DNA from: Xanthomonas floridensis
Lineage (GTDB): Bacteria > Pseudomonadota > Gammaproteobacteria > Xanthomonadales > Xanthomonadaceae
Assembly: GCF_001642575.1 (NCBI RefSeq)
Contig: NZ_LXNG01000016.1
Coordinates: 52,674-116,673 of the forward strand
Length of the DNA stretch: 64,000 nt
Direction of reading: 5' to 3'
A model generated the notes under the pieces. It was given only the letters and a program-made list of their open reading frames with translations. It was not told the origin of the DNA and did no database searches. Each line of letters begins with the position of its first letter. Position 1 is the stretch's first letter. Shown here one piece after another: positions 8,883-18,851 of this stretch. The translations under genes were made by a program, and so were the position numbers.

Positions 8883-11126
8883 ATGACCGATCTGACCCGC
8901 CCCACCTTCCACGGCTTCGAACAGCTGCCGCTGCGCGAGTACGCCGAACGCGCCTATCTCGACTATTCGATGTACGTGGTGCTGGACCGCGCCCTGCCGT
9001 TCCTGGGCGATGGCCTGAAACCGGTGCAGCGACGCATCGTCTATGCGATGAGCGAGCTCGGCCTGAACGCGGCCGCCAAGCCGAAGAAGTCCGCACGCAC
9101 CGTGGGCGATGTGATCGGTAAGTACCACCCGCATGGCGACAGCGCCTGCTACGAAGCGCTGGTGCTGATGGCGCAGCCGTTCTCGTACCGCTACCCGCTG
9201 ATCGAGGGCCAGGGCAATTTCGGCTCCACCGACGATCCCAAGTCGTTCGCGGCGATGCGCTACACCGAGTCCAAGCTGACCCCGATCGCCGAAGTGCTGC
9301 TGGGCGAGATCGGCCAGGGCACCACCGACTGGGCGGCGAACTTCGACGGCACCCTGGAAGAACCCACCTGGCTGCCGGCGCGCCTGCCGCACCTGTTGCT
9401 CAACGGCACCACCGGTATTGCCGTCGGCATGGCCACCGATGTGCCGCCGCACAATCTCAACGAGATCGTCAGCGCGCTGCTGCGCCTGCTCGACAACCCC
9501 GATGCCACGGTCGCGGAACTGTGCGAACACGTGCTGGGCCCGGACTACCCGACCACCGCGGAAATCATTACCCCGGCCGCCGACCTGCGCAATATCTACG
9601 AGACCGGCCATGGCAGCGTGCGCGCTCGTGCCACGTATAAAAAAGAACACGCCAACATCGTCATCGACGCGTTGCCTTACCAGGTCTCGCCGTCCAAGGT
9701 GATCGAACAGATCGCCCAGCAAATGCGCGCCAAGAAGCTGCCCTGGCTGGAAGACATCCGCGACGAGTCCGACCACACCAGCCCGGTGCGGGTGGTGCTG
9801 GTGCCGCGCTCCAACCGCGTGGATGCCGAGCAGTTGATGGGCCACCTGTTCGTCACCACCGATCTGGAACGCAGCTACCGCGTCAACCTCAACGTGATCG
9901 GTCTGGATGGCCGGCCGCAGGTCAAGAACCTGCGCCAGCTGCTGAGCGAATGGCTGACCTTCCGCAGCGATACCGTCACCCGCCGCCTCAACCACCGCCT
10001 GCAGAAGGTCGAGCGTCGCCTGCACCTGTTGGAAGGCCTATTGATCGCCTTCCTCAACCTGGACGAAGTGATCCGCATCGTCCGCAGCGAAGACGAACCC
10101 AAGCCGGTGTTGATCTCCCGTTTCGCGCTCAGCGAGGAGCAGGCCGAATACATCCTGGAAACCAAGCTGCGTCAGTTGGCGCGCCTGGAAGAAATGAAGA
10201 TCCGCGGCGAGCAGGAAGCGCTGGCCAAGGAACGCGCGCAGCTGATGGCGATCCTGGAAAGCAAGACCAAGCTGAAAAAGCTGATCAAGGACGAACTCAC
10301 CGCCGACGCCAAGAAGTTCGGCGATGCGCGTCGCTCGCCGCTGGTGCAGCGTGGCGCCGCGCAGGCCATCGACGAAACCGAGATGGTCGCCAGCGAACCG
10401 ATGACGGTGGTGCTGTCGGAAAAGGGCTGGGTGCGCGCGGCCAAGGGCCACGAGGTCGATCCGGCCGGCATGTCGTATCGCGACGGCGACAGCCTGCTGG
10501 CGGCGGTACGCAGCCGCAGCACGCACCAGGTGGCGTTCCTGGATTCGGAAGGCCGCGCCTATTCCACCGCCGTGCACACCCTGCCCTCGGCACGTGGCAA
10601 CGGCGAACCCTTGACCGGCCGTTTCTCGCCCGGCTCGGGCGCATCGTTCCAGGTCATGGCCAGTGCCGACAACGCCACCCGCTTCGTGCTGGCGTCCTCG
10701 CACGGCTATGGCTTCGTGACCCGTTTCGAAAACCTCACCGGCCGCAACAAGGCCGGCAAGGCGATGCTCAACCTCACCGCTGGCTCGCATGTACTGAGCC
10801 CCGCGCAAGTGAGCAACCCGCAGACCGATCGGATTGTCGCGGTCACCAGCGCCGGCAACCTGCTGGCGGTGCCGGCCACCGACGTGCCCGAGCTGGACAA
10901 GGGCAAAGGCAACAAGATCATCGAGATCCCCAAGGCCAAGCTCGGCACCGAGCGCGTGGTGGCAGTGGTCGCTGTGGCGCCGGGCAACACGCTGCTGGTG
11001 CGCAGCGGCGCCCGCACCATGAGCCTGTCGTTCAAGGATCTGGATAGCTATGTGGGTGCGCGTGCGAGCCGTGGGTCGTTGTTGCCGCGCGGGTGGCAGA
11101 AGGTCGACGGACTGGAAGTGCAGTAA
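8883..11126 (+). CDS. parC: DNA topoisomerase IV subunit A
   Basis: 747 residues, close to E. coli ParC (752). The start is ATG 8883 (MTDLTRPTF); the frame is open upstream but overlaps the araC-type gene. The breakage-reunion domain has [14 protein letters not shown], with Ser87 and Glu91 at the quinolone-resistance positions (equivalent to E. coli Ser80 and Glu84, both sensitive-type), and the catalytic Tyr127 in AMRYTES. The C-terminal beta-pinwheel is of the ParC type. The enzyme decatenates daughter chromosomes with ParE, which is encoded elsewhere. The last 25 bp of the gene are repeated just downstream. Confidence 0.97.
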   Translation: MTDLTRPTFHGFEQLPLREYAERAYLDYSMYVVLDRALPFLGDGLKPVQRRIVYAMSELGLNAAAKPKKSARTVGDVIGKYHPHGDSACYEALVLMAQPFSYRYPLIEGQGNFGSTDDPKSFAAMRYTESKLTPIAEVLLGEIGQGTTDWAANFDGTLEEPTWLPARLPHLLLNGTTGIAVGMATDVPPHNLNEIVSALLRLLDNPDATVAELCEHVLGPDYPTTAEIITPAADLRNIYETGHGSVRARATYKKEHANIVIDALPYQVSPSKVIEQIAQQMRAKKLPWLEDIRDESDHTSPVRVVLVPRSNRVDAEQLMGHLFVTTDLERSYRVNLNVIGLDGRPQVKNLRQLLSEWLTFRSDTVTRRLNHRLQKVERRLHLLEGLLIAFLNLDEVIRIVRSEDEPKPVLISRFALSEEQAEYILETKLRQLARLEEMKIRGEQEALAKERAQLMAILESKTKLKKLIKDELTADAKKFGDARRSPLVQRGAAQAIDETEMVASEPMTVVLSEKGWVRAAKGHEVDPAGMSYRDGDSLLAAVRSRSTHQVAFLDSEGRAYSTAVHTLPSARGNGEPLTGRFSPGSGASFQVMASADNATRFVLASSHGYGFVTRFENLTGRNKAGKAMLNLTAGSHVLSPAQVSNPQTDRIVAVTSAGNLLAVPATDVPELDKGKGNKIIEIPKAKLGTERVVAVVAVAPGNTLLVRSGARTMSLSFKDLDSYVGARASRGSLLPRGWQKVDGLEVQ

Positions 11127-11177
11127 CGGCTTTTCATTCATCGCAAAAAGTCGACGGGCTGGAAGTGCAGTAACGGC
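11103..11177 (+). repeat. Direct duplication of the parC 3' end
   Basis: Bases 11103-11130 (the last codons of parC, its TAA and CGGC) recur at 11150-11177 with a single mismatch, offset 47 bp. Similarity fades after this (ttttcattca versus gtttcactta). The second copy is outside the gene. Confidence 0.85.
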
Positions 11178-11286
11178 GTTTCACTTACCCGGCGCGCAGC
11201 GGCGCGACTGGCAGTGCGGTCGCCTCAGGCTGCTGAGGCGCGGATCATCAACGCACCGCGTTGCGGTGTCTTGGCTGGAAGGTCCA

Positions 11287-11526
11287 ATGCTGTATGCGGA
11301 TGGCCAGGAAGCAAAAGCCGGTGATCTGATCGAGATCGACACGCACTACCGCGGGACTATCGTTGCCTGTATGGACACAGCCGATTATCTTCCGGGCCAC
11401 GAGAGCTGGAGCCATCTTGGCCACGGCATCATGGTCGACACGGATTTTTGTGGCCTGGTTCATTACGACCAGGCCTCTGCCGATGCAGAGGGATTGCTGC
11501 TCATTGCACGTCCACCAGTTCGTTGA
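11287..11526 (+). CDS. Small conserved-looking protein, function unknown
   Basis: 79 residues, soluble, acidic, no signal peptide. The frame is open from 11050 but overlaps parC, so the first ATG beyond that gene is used (MLYADGQEAKAGD). The sequence has an ordered beta-rich look: AKAGDLIEI, YRGTIVACMD, GHGIMVDTDFCGLVHY. GDLIEI followed by GTIVA resembles small SH3-like barrels, but this is only an impression. It lies 160 bp after parC. The good codon structure and balanced composition argue for a real gene. Confidence 0.6.
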   Translation: MLYADGQEAKAGDLIEIDTHYRGTIVACMDTADYLPGHESWSHLGHGIMVDTDFCGLVHYDQASADAEGLLLIARPPVR

Positions 11527-11764
11527 ATCACCCAGTCACGCGATTTGATTCCGGCAGGTGCTGTAGCGTCTGGACTAACGCAGCTGGCATAGTTTGGTGA
11601 GCGCCCCGGCATGCAACCACGCGGCCGGCGATCTGATCGATCCGCCTGGCTGCAAAACCAATTCCATCACCCGCAACCCTGAGCAGCCCCTGCCGCGTGA
11701 CGCACACAGGCGCGTTTTTTCGTAAGCGCGGCCCCGCACTGGGTTGCACCGACACGACGAGACC

Positions 11765-12421
11765 ATGGACACAGACTTCTGGCTGCAACGCTGGCACGAC
11801 GGACAGACAGGCTTTCATCAGGACGAGGTCATGCCGCTGCTGCAAAAGCACTGGCCCGCACTGCAGCTGTCACATGCCGCACGCGTCCTGGTACCGCTGT
11901 GCGGCAAGACGCTGGACATGCACTGGCTGGCTGCGCAAGGCCATCGTGTATTGGGCGTGGAGCTGTCGCCGCTGGCCGTAACGCAATTCTTCGCCGAAGC
12001 GGGCCTGCAGCCGCGGCGCCACACCAGCAGCGCAGGCGAGCATTTCATCGCCGGCCCCATCGAGATCATCTGTGGCGACGCGTTCGCACTCGATCGTAGC
12101 GTGTTGGCCGATTGCATGGCGGTGTATGACCGTGCCGCATTGGTGGCATTGCCCGCCGACCTGCGCCAGCAGTATCTGCGCACGACCTACGCGCGCCTGC
12201 CGGCCGGTTGCGGTGGGCTGCTGATCACCCTGGACTATCCGCAGGCCGAAAAATCCGGCCCACCCTTCGCGGTGGATGCCGCCGAAGTGCATGCGCTGTT
12301 CGATGCGCAGTGGCAGGTGCAGCAGTTGGAACAGCGCGACATCCTCGAGCAGGAGCCACGTTTTCGCGCCGAGGGTGTCACCGCACTGACCACTGCGGTC
12401 TATCGCCTGCAACGCTGCTGA
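11765..12421 (+). CDS. tpm: Thiopurine S-methyltransferase
   Basis: 218 residues, the usual bacterial TPMT length. The start is at [19 protein letters not shown], the family's conserved N-terminus. The SAM-binding motif follows as [20 protein letters not shown], then [13 protein letters not shown] transfers methyl from SAM to aromatic thiols; bacterial members also methylate selenite or tellurite species and give some metalloid tolerance. The enzyme is cytoplasmic. It is a single gene, flanked by about 240 and 340 bp of non-coding DNA. Confidence 0.95.
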   Translation: MDTDFWLQRWHDGQTGFHQDEVMPLLQKHWPALQLSHAARVLVPLCGKTLDMHWLAAQGHRVLGVELSPLAVTQFFAEAGLQPRRHTSSAGEHFIAGPIEIICGDAFALDRSVLADCMAVYDRAALVALPADLRQQYLRTTYARLPAGCGGLLITLDYPQAEKSGPPFAVDAAEVHALFDAQWQVQQLEQRDILEQEPRFRAEGVTALTTAVYRLQRC

Positions 12422-12762
12422 GTGCCGACGGGGCAATGCGCGGCCCATGTTCCGGGCCTGACGCTGCACTGGCTGGTACTAATGCAGCAGCGACCTCGGG
12501 TTGCCGACGTTCGGGCCCAGTGCGTCGCTCCAGGCGCGGGGCCACGCGAGGCCAGCTGCGCGCCGTCGTTGACGCCCTGCATCCCGGCGCCGCACGGCAC
12601 GAACGCGATAGCGGCCCTGTGCTAACGAACGCAGGCGACTTGCCCAGCTGGTCAGCACTGCTACCCATGGCAAGAGAAACTGCCCTGCTCAGCGCCCCCG
12701 ATGGGCAGCGCAGCGCTCCGCCTTGCCGAACGCCACGCCGCGTCTGCCACGCCACTTGCCAC
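12422..12762 (+). other. Non-coding gap between tpm and bfr
   Basis: About 340 bp between the convergent ends of tpm and the bacterioferritin gene. The short frames on both strands are shadow-like. I see no strong hairpin with a T tract and no RNA gene. Confidence 0.5.
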
Positions 12763-13248
12763 TTAACCGGCGACGTGGCCCTTGTCGATCTTCGAGGTCT
12801 GGTACAGCTCCAGCCCGATCCGCTTGATCAGGCCCAGCTGCTGCTCCAGCCACCAGGCGTGGTCTTCTTCGGTGTCCTGCAGTTGCTTGAGCAGCACGTC
12901 ACGGCTGACATAGTCGCCATGCTCCTCGCAGAGCTTCATGCCGGCGGCGAGCGCGGCGCGCACTTCGTATTCCACCACCAGATCGCGCTCGAGCATCTCC
13001 ACCACGGTCTTGCCCGGGGTGAACTCGGCCGGGCGCATGTCCGGGTCGCCTTCCAGGAACAGGATGCGGCGCAGCAGCGCGTCGGCGTGCTCGGTCTCTT
13101 CCTGCATCTCATGGTTGATGCGCTCGTACAGCGCCATCAGGCCCTGGTCCTCGTAGCGGCGCGAGTGCAGGAAATACTGGTCGCGTGCCGCCAGCTCGCC
13201 GCGCAGCAGCTGCTTGAGGTAATCGACGACTTCGGGATGGCCTTTCAT
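12763..13248 (-). CDS. bfr: Bacterioferritin-type iron-storage ferritin, haem ligand Met absent
   Basis: 161 residues. The start is ATG 13248 ([15 protein letters not shown]), with GGAG upstream. The four-helix bundle carries the diiron ferroxidase ligands: Glu18, Glu51 and His54 (EETEHAD), a helix-C Glu (about 93), and EEDH near residue 125. The family stores iron as a ferric core in a 24-mer. In E. coli Bfr residue 52 is Met and binds haem at the subunit interface; here position 52 is Thr. It may therefore be a haem-free subunit or pair with another Bfr subunit. No Fur-like site was evident upstream. Confidence 0.92.
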   Translation of the reverse strand: MKGHPEVVDYLKQLLRGELAARDQYFLHSRRYEDQGLMALYERINHEMQEETEHADALLRRILFLEGDPDMRPAEFTPGKTVVEMLERDLVVEYEVRAALAAGMKLCEEHGDYVSRDVLLKQLQDTEEDHAWWLEQQLGLIKRIGLELYQTSKIDKGHVAG

Positions 13249-13534
13249 GGTGTGCTCCAGCGACGCAATGCGCGCATGGTGCCCTATGCGGGCGGGCAAT
13301 GATCTAATCGGAATCACTTTCAGTTGCGCTTGCGGCCAGACCCATCACGGTCACGAGCGGCAGCGACACTGCCCCCAACGGGCCAACCGCCTTGCCGCGG
13401 CCACTCCGGCCCGGCCGGGCGTCGAATCGGCATCTGCCACTCGTACACTGCCGACTGGTCATGCCGCCTGCCCATCGCCAACCGCTAACCGCCTGCCGCA
13501 TGCGCCACTCCCAACCGAACTCAAGGAACCGACA

Positions 13535-15925
13535 ATGCGTCAATGGCTGGGCCGGCTATCGCTGGGAATCGTAGTGCTGGCGCTGGCCGCCGTTGCGACC
13601 GTCTACCTGCTGCTGCGCGGCAGCCTGCCGCAGCTGGAAGGTGCCACTGCGCTCGCCGGCCTGCGTGCATCGGTGGGCGTGCAGCGCGATGGCAACGGCG
13701 TGGTCACCATCGATGCACAGGACCGGATCGATGCGATGCGTGCGCTCGGCTACGTGCATGCGCAGGAACGTTACTTCGAAATGGACCTGATGCGGCGTGC
13801 GCCCGCCGGCGAGCTGTCCGAGCTGTTCGGTGCCAAGGCGCTGGATCTGGACAAGCGCAATCGCGTGCATCGGCTGCGTGCACGCGTGCGCGCCAGCCTG
13901 GAGATCGCCATGGGCGACCAGCGCGATGCGCTGCAGGCGTATACCGACGGCGTGAACGCCGGGCTGGCGGCGTTGCGGGTGCGGCCCTGGCCTTACCTAT
14001 TGCTGCGCCAGACCCCGCGCGCCTGGAGCATGGAAGATTCCATCCTCACCGGCATGGCGATGTATGCCGACCTGCAGGACAACGACAACCAGACCGAACT
14101 GGCCACCGCACGCATTCGCGCCGTGGTGCCGCCTGCGCTGGGCGCGCTGCTCGATCACCAGGGGTCGAGCTGGGATGCGCCCCTGTTCGGCCCGCCCCAG
14201 GGCGATGCCAGCTTGCCGGATGCGGCAGCGCTGGACTTGCGCCGGCTGCCGCATTCGCCCACCACACCGCACACCGAGCAGCCCACGCCGGGCAGCAACA
14301 ACTTCGCGGTGGATGGCACGCTCACCGCAGACGGCCGCGCCATCGTCGCCGACGACATGCACCTGGGCCTGCGCGCGCCCAATATCTGGTTCCGCGCGCG
14401 GCTGCGTTATCCCGACACCAGCGCCCCCGACGGCAAGGTGGATGTCACCGGTTTCACCCTGCCCGGCCTGCCGGCGATGGTGGTGGGCAGCAATGGGCAT
14501 GTGGCCTGGGCCTTCACCAACAGCTATATCGACACCGCCGACTTCGCACGCATCCCTGCTGCAACGCCCGCGCATCCGCAAGCGCTGACCACACATGTGG
14601 AAACCATCCGCGTGGCCGGCGCCGCGCCGGTACGCTTCGACGTGCGCGAAGCGGCCTGGGGGCCGATCGTGCACGCGAACGCCGACGGCAGCCTGCTGGC
14701 GTTGCGCTGGGCCGCGCAATTGCCCGGCGCGATCCGCCTGGATTTTGCGCAGATGAGTAGCGCCGGCGACCTGGAGGGCGCGTTCGCCGTGGCGGACCGC
14801 TCGGGCATTCCCGCACAGAACCTGCTGGTGGCCGATCGCAGCGGACGCATCGCCTGGCGCCTGATCGGCGCGCGCCCTGCGCGCAATGCTGGCTGCAGCC
14901 CGACCGGCATCGCCGAGTTGGCGAGCACCCCACTGCCGGCAACACCGCAGCCAGCCACGCGCGCGGCTGGCTGCACGCCCTGGCCGGTGCGCAGCGATGA
15001 CGCGCCGGCCTTGGTCGACCCGCCCTCGCATCGGCTCTGGACCGCCAACAGCCGCGTCGTCGACGCGCAGCAGCTGGCGATCCTCGGCAACGCGGGCTAC
15101 GACCTCGGAGCGCGGGCGCAGCAGATCCGCGACGACCTGTTCGCCAAGCAGCGGTTTACCGAACGCGACCTGCTGGCGATCCAGCTGGACGATCGCGCGG
15201 TGCTGCTGACGCGCTGGTGGCAGCTGTTGCGTGGCGTGGTCACGCACAGCAAGGACCCGGCATTGCAGCAGATCGAGCGCGCCACGCGGCAGTGGGACGG
15301 CCATGCGTCCGCCAGCTCGGTCAGCTACCGCATCGTGCGCGACTTCCGCAACAAGACCATCGACGCGGTGGAAGCAGGCCTGCTGGCGCCGGCCAAGTCG
15401 GCGCTGGGCGAGGCGTTCCTGGCGCCGCGGCGGGCACAGCTGGAAGGGATCGTCTGGCCATTGCTGCAGCAGCGCCCCGCGCATCTGCTGTCACCAGACC
15501 ACGCCAGCTGGGATCAGCTCCTCATCGATGCCGCGCGCGATGCGCACACTGCGCTACTCGCACAAGGCGAGCCGGGCCAGCCGCTCAGCGAGCGCACCTG
15601 GGGCGACCGCAACACCGCCGCCATCTGTCACCCGATCGCGCGGGCATTGCCTGCGCTTGCCAAGCGCTGGCTATGCATGCCGCCCGACCAACTGCCAGGC
15701 GATCGCGACATGCCGCGCGTGCAAGGCCCGGCATTCGGCGCCTCCGAACGCATGGTGGTGTCGCCCGGCCACGAGCAGGACGGCATCGTGCACATGCCGG
15801 GCGGCCAGAGCGGACACCCGCTATCGCCATTCTGGGGGGCCGGGCACGACGATTGGGTACATGGCCGGCCCACCCCATTCTTGCCGACCGCCACCCGCTA
15901 TACGCTGCAGTTGCAGCCCAAGTAG
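13535..15925 (+). CDS. Penicillin/acyl-homoserine-lactone acylase family protein (Ntn hydrolase, S45)
   Basis: 796 residues. The start is ATG 13535 with AAGGA before it. A signal anchor or signal peptide (LGIVVLALAAVATVYLLL) leads to the alpha chain, with YVHAQERYFEMDLMRR typical of the family. The precursor would self-cleave before Ser254 in TPGSNNFAVDG, the N-terminal nucleophile of the beta chain, followed by the expected ANDMHLG-like segment (VADDMHLGLRAPN). Such enzymes hydrolyse amide bonds of penicillins or quorum-sensing acyl-homoserine lactones in the periplasm. Xanthomonas uses DSF fatty-acid signals, so an AHL substrate would be foreign; that is inference. Confidence 0.9.
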   Translation: MRQWLGRLSLGIVVLALAAVATVYLLLRGSLPQLEGATALAGLRASVGVQRDGNGVVTIDAQDRIDAMRALGYVHAQERYFEMDLMRRAPAGELSELFGAKALDLDKRNRVHRLRARVRASLEIAMGDQRDALQAYTDGVNAGLAALRVRPWPYLLLRQTPRAWSMEDSILTGMAMYADLQDNDNQTELATARIRAVVPPALGALLDHQGSSWDAPLFGPPQGDASLPDAAALDLRRLPHSPTTPHTEQPTPGSNNFAVDGTLTADGRAIVADDMHLGLRAPNIWFRARLRYPDTSAPDGKVDVTGFTLPGLPAMVVGSNGHVAWAFTNSYIDTADFARIPAATPAHPQALTTHVETIRVAGAAPVRFDVREAAWGPIVHANADGSLLALRWAAQLPGAIRLDFAQMSSAGDLEGAFAVADRSGIPAQNLLVADRSGRIAWRLIGARPARNAGCSPTGIAELASTPLPATPQPATRAAGCTPWPVRSDDAPALVDPPSHRLWTANSRVVDAQQLAILGNAGYDLGARAQQIRDDLFAKQRFTERDLLAIQLDDRAVLLTRWWQLLRGVVTHSKDPALQQIERATRQWDGHASASSVSYRIVRDFRNKTIDAVEAGLLAPAKSALGEAFLAPRRAQLEGIVWPLLQQRPAHLLSPDHASWDQLLIDAARDAHTALLAQGEPGQPLSERTWGDRNTAAICHPIARALPALAKRWLCMPPDQLPGDRDMPRVQGPAFGASERMVVSPGHEQDGIVHMPGGQSGHPLSPFWGAGHDDWVHGRPTPFLPTATRYTLQLQPK

Positions 15926-15938
15926 GCATGTTTGTGGC

Positions 15939-16139
15939 GCTTCGTTGATCGAGTGGCGCTTCGTTGATCGATACGAGGAAGCCGGCGTGTTTGCATTGCC
16001 TCGTTAATCGACACGAGAATTGAGCGCATTCGGGTCGCCTCGTCGATCGACACGAGAAAGTTGGTGCATTCGCGTTGCTCGTTGATCGACGCGACGAAAC
16101 GGGCGTGCTTGTGTTGCCTGGTCGATCGACACGAGCTCG
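15939..16139. repeat. Tandem array of ~40-bp units with palindromic core
   Basis: Six imperfect copies of a core like CTCGTNGATCGACACGAG (arms CTCGT/ACGAG). GATC or AATC centres lie at 15947, 15966, 16006, 16045, 16084 and 16124. The last five are 39-40 bp apart; the first is a 19-bp-spaced partial copy. Between cores the sequence is a looser repeat (gcattcgnnttgc). It begins 13 bp after the acylase stop. Confidence 0.8.
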
Positions 16140-16380
16140 ACGCTCAATCGGGGTTTGATCGAAAGCAAAAGACATCGTTGAACTGCACCGATCCCTTTCC
16201 GGGAACAGCAAGCGCCCGATGCTCATGCAAGCCCCTCTCCCCCCGCGAAAAGAAGGCACGGCTTACTGGCGTGTAAGCCTTGGAGTGGCTGCGCCGCAAG
16301 CGCTGGCCGGGGCGCAGAGCGGAGTTGGGGCGAGTGCGCGCGTGTATTTCGTGCCACCGATGGAACGCGATGCCACGCAT

Positions 16381-16440
16381 CCTGCGCAGGTTTCAAACAG
16401 CCTTCTGCATTCTGCGCAGGTTTCAAACAGCCTTCTGCAT
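16381..16440. repeat. Perfect 30-bp tandem duplication
   Basis: Unit (c/t)ctgcgcaggtttcaaaca... occurs at 16381-16410 and 16411-16440, differing only in the first base. It is non-coding and lies upstream of the TonB receptor gene. Confidence 0.9.
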
Positions 16441-16486
16441 TACGAACGGCTTCCTGCCCGACATGCAGCACGGGGCTTCGCTCGCA

Positions 16487-16530
16487 CCCTCATCCGCCCT
16501 TCGGGCACCTTCTCCCGGTGGGAGAAGGGG
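16487..16530. repeat. REP-like hairpin element
   Basis: It contains two consecutive inverted repeats: GCCC-TTCG-GGC, and CCTTCTCCC-ggt-GGGAGAAGG (9-bp perfect stem). Elements of this wording (ccctcatccgcccttcgggcacc...) are, from memory, common in xanthomonad intergenic regions. The rest of the gap 16141-16712 shows no gene. Confidence 0.65.
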
Positions 16531-16688
16531 TGCTCTGCACTTCTGCGATTTGGCGATTTGGCACTTCTGCGACTTGTATCGGCGTCTGCGCGTGCACATC
16601 GCACGCCTCTGCACATCCGTGCACCTGCAGCCATTGCTTCGCCGTCGATCCGCGCAATCAAGCAAGCACAACATGCTAAGATGCATTT

Positions 16689-16707
16689 GATAACCATTCC
16701 CATTAGT
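16689..16707 (+). promoter_or_regulatory. Probable Fur box before the TonB receptor
   Basis: GATAACCATTCCCATTAGT matches the 19-bp Fur consensus GATAATGATAATCATTATC at 12 positions, including the two outer GATAA and CATTA blocks. It ends 5 bp before the ATG, so bound Fur would cover the promoter or start region and repress under iron-replete conditions. Confidence 0.65.
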
Positions 16708-16712
16708 GAACA

Positions 16713-18851
16713 ATGCGCCCCACGCTCCTTGTCACCGCACTCGCCGCCGCGCTGGCGTTGCCCTCGCCGCGCGCCGCCGCCCAGCAACACGCCCACACCG
16801 ATGTCACCGAGCTCGATGGCGTCAACGTCATCGGCCGTGCGCAGACCTTGTACAAAGCCGACGACGCGGCGGTAGCCACGCGGACCGACACCCCGTTGGC
16901 GCTGGTGCCGCAGTCGGTGCAGGTGTTGCCGCGCGAGCTGATCGACGATCAGGCTGCGCGGCAGATCACCGACCTATACCGCAGCATCAGCGGCATCAGC
17001 TTCTTCAGCTATGCCGGCGTCACCCTGCGTGGGTTCCGCCAGGAAAACGTGCTGTACGACGGGCTGCGTGGCGATCCGTATGCCGGTTTCTCGGTGCCGC
17101 AGCTGTTCAATATCGAACGGGTGGAAGTGCTCAAGGGCCCCGCCGGTGCCCTGTATGGCGGCGGCGAACCGGGCGGCGTCATCAACTATGTCACCCGCAA
17201 ACCTGCACACCAGGCGCAGCGGCGGGTGGAGCTGCAGGTGGGCAACCAATCCTTCGGTGCGGCCTCGTTCGAAGCCACCGGCCCGGCGCGCGAGGACGGA
17301 CGCGTGCGCTACCGCATCGGTGCGTATGCCGACGGCGAAGACGGATTTCGCTGGAATACCGACAGCCAGAGCCAGATCGGTGATGCCTCGGTGGCGTTCG
17401 ACATCGGCCAGACCGGTGAACTGGTCCTGCAATACACCGACATCACCCAGAACCTGGGCGGCAATCGCCTGCGCGGCGTGCCGGTGGACGACGGTGGCAA
17501 CTTCCTTACCGACCGGCGCTGGAACCACAACGAGCCTACCGACTTCCTGGACATGCGCGCCAAGGTGGCGTTCGCGCAATACCGCTTTTCGCCATCCAGC
17601 GTGTGGGATGTGGACATGGCACTGCGTTGGTTCAAGAACGATGAGCATCAGATCTATCACGAGCCGATGGGCCTGATCGATCGCGATCGCGATGGCACCG
17701 CCGAATGGATGACGCGCCAGTTGCGCAACCAGTACCGCGACAACGATGCGATCTCCGGCAACCTCAACGCGGTGTTTCGCACCAGCACCGGCGGTATCGA
17801 GCACAAGCTGCTGATGGGCGCCGACTACTATCGGCTGGATGCCGACTTCCGCGCGCAGACCGCCAACACCGCAGATACCGGACGCGTGCGTGGACCGGTG
17901 CCGGGCATCGACCTGTTCAACCCGGTGTACGGCCGCAGCGGTTTCTATGACTACGGCCTGGACACCCTGCCCTGGCGCGCCACCAGCACCCGCAGCCAGC
18001 GCCATGGCGCCTATCTGCAGGACGAACTCACCCTCACCCCGCGCTGGCATGCGATGGCCGGGCTGCGCTGGGACGGCTTCAAGGACGACAACCTGCTGGA
18101 TGATTCGCGCGTCACCGGCAACGATCTCAGCTGGCGCGTGGGCAGCACCGTGGTACTGCGCGAGGGCATCAATGCCTATGCCAGTTACGCCAGCGGTTTC
18201 GTGCCGCAGGATGCGGCAAACCAGGATGCGGGCGTGGGCGGGCCGTTCGACCCGGAACGCAGCAAGCAGTGGGAGCTGGGCCTGAAGACCGCGCTCAACG
18301 ATGGCGGGCTCACCTTGAACACTGCGCTTTACCGCATCGAGCGCAGCAATATCGTGCAGGCGAACGGGCAGATCGTGGACGGCGTCAATCAGCTGTCCGC
18401 ACTGGGCCTGGTCCGTAGCGAAGGGCTGGAGGTCGACCTGCTTGCCGACCTCACCGAGCGCTGGGTGCTCAACCTCACCTACGCCTACAACGATGCACGC
18501 GTGCTCGATGCCGGCACCAATGGCATCACCAATGCCTCCGGCGACCGGTTCGCCAATGCGCCGCGCAATACCTTCGGGCTGTGGACGCGTTACGACCTGC
18601 CGGCCTGGCGCTCGGCCGTCGCGTTTGGCGCCGATTACGTGGGCGAACGCGTGAGCCTGGAGGGTCAGCGGGTCAAGCCGTCTGCGATCTACGACATCAG
18701 CTGGCAAACCCAGTGGGATGCGTGGAAGCTGCAGGTCAACGTCAAGAACCTGTTCGACAAGGTCTATGCAGTCAGCGGCTTCAATGCCCGCGGCGGGCAC
18801 TTCCCTGGCGAGCCACGCCGTCTCTACGCGCAGCTGGCCTACAGCTTCTAA
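16713..18851 (+). CDS. TonB-dependent siderophore receptor
   Basis: 712 residues. A signal peptide (LLVTALAAALALPSPRAAAQQ) is followed by the plug domain: LDGVNVIGRAQ, PLALVPQSVQVLPRELIDDQ, VTLRGFRQENVLYDGLRG, and NIERVEVLKGPAGALYGGGEPGG with the usual VNYVTRKP-type end. A ~550-residue beta-barrel ends in an aromatic residue (LAYSF). The PQSV and GPAGALYG patterns are those of the ferrichrome/pyoverdine-type receptor subfamily. It imports ferric siderophores across the outer membrane, powered by TonB-ExbBD. The Fur-like box upstream fits iron control. No biosynthetic genes are nearby, so the siderophore may be foreign. Confidence 0.93.
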   Translation: MRPTLLVTALAAALALPSPRAAAQQHAHTDVTELDGVNVIGRAQTLYKADDAAVATRTDTPLALVPQSVQVLPRELIDDQAARQITDLYRSISGISFFSYAGVTLRGFRQENVLYDGLRGDPYAGFSVPQLFNIERVEVLKGPAGALYGGGEPGGVINYVTRKPAHQAQRRVELQVGNQSFGAASFEATGPAREDGRVRYRIGAYADGEDGFRWNTDSQSQIGDASVAFDIGQTGELVLQYTDITQNLGGNRLRGVPVDDGGNFLTDRRWNHNEPTDFLDMRAKVAFAQYRFSPSSVWDVDMALRWFKNDEHQIYHEPMGLIDRDRDGTAEWMTRQLRNQYRDNDAISGNLNAVFRTSTGGIEHKLLMGADYYRLDADFRAQTANTADTGRVRGPVPGIDLFNPVYGRSGFYDYGLDTLPWRATSTRSQRHGAYLQDELTLTPRWHAMAGLRWDGFKDDNLLDDSRVTGNDLSWRVGSTVVLREGINAYASYASGFVPQDAANQDAGVGGPFDPERSKQWELGLKTALNDGGLTLNTALYRIERSNIVQANGQIVDGVNQLSALGLVRSEGLEVDLLADLTERWVLNLTYAYNDARVLDAGTNGITNASGDRFANAPRNTFGLWTRYDLPAWRSAVAFGADYVGERVSLEGQRVKPSAIYDISWQTQWDAWKLQVNVKNLFDKVYAVSGFNARGGHFPGEPRRLYAQLAYSF

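Noticed and set aside
13247..13534. Longer N-terminus for the acylase gene from an upstream start
   Set aside because: The extension overlaps the divergent bacterioferritin start region and would bury the signal sequence. AAGGA sits directly before ATG 13535.
15939..16139. CRISPR array
   Set aside because: Repeat cores are short, palindromic and imperfect, and the linkers are themselves similar to each other rather than unique spacers. No cas genes are present.
15585..16259. Minus-strand frame with ~13-residue repeats across the 40-bp array
   Set aside because: The unit length alternates between 39 and 40 bp, so a coding repeat would shift frame. The rest of the frame is antisense to the acylase gene.
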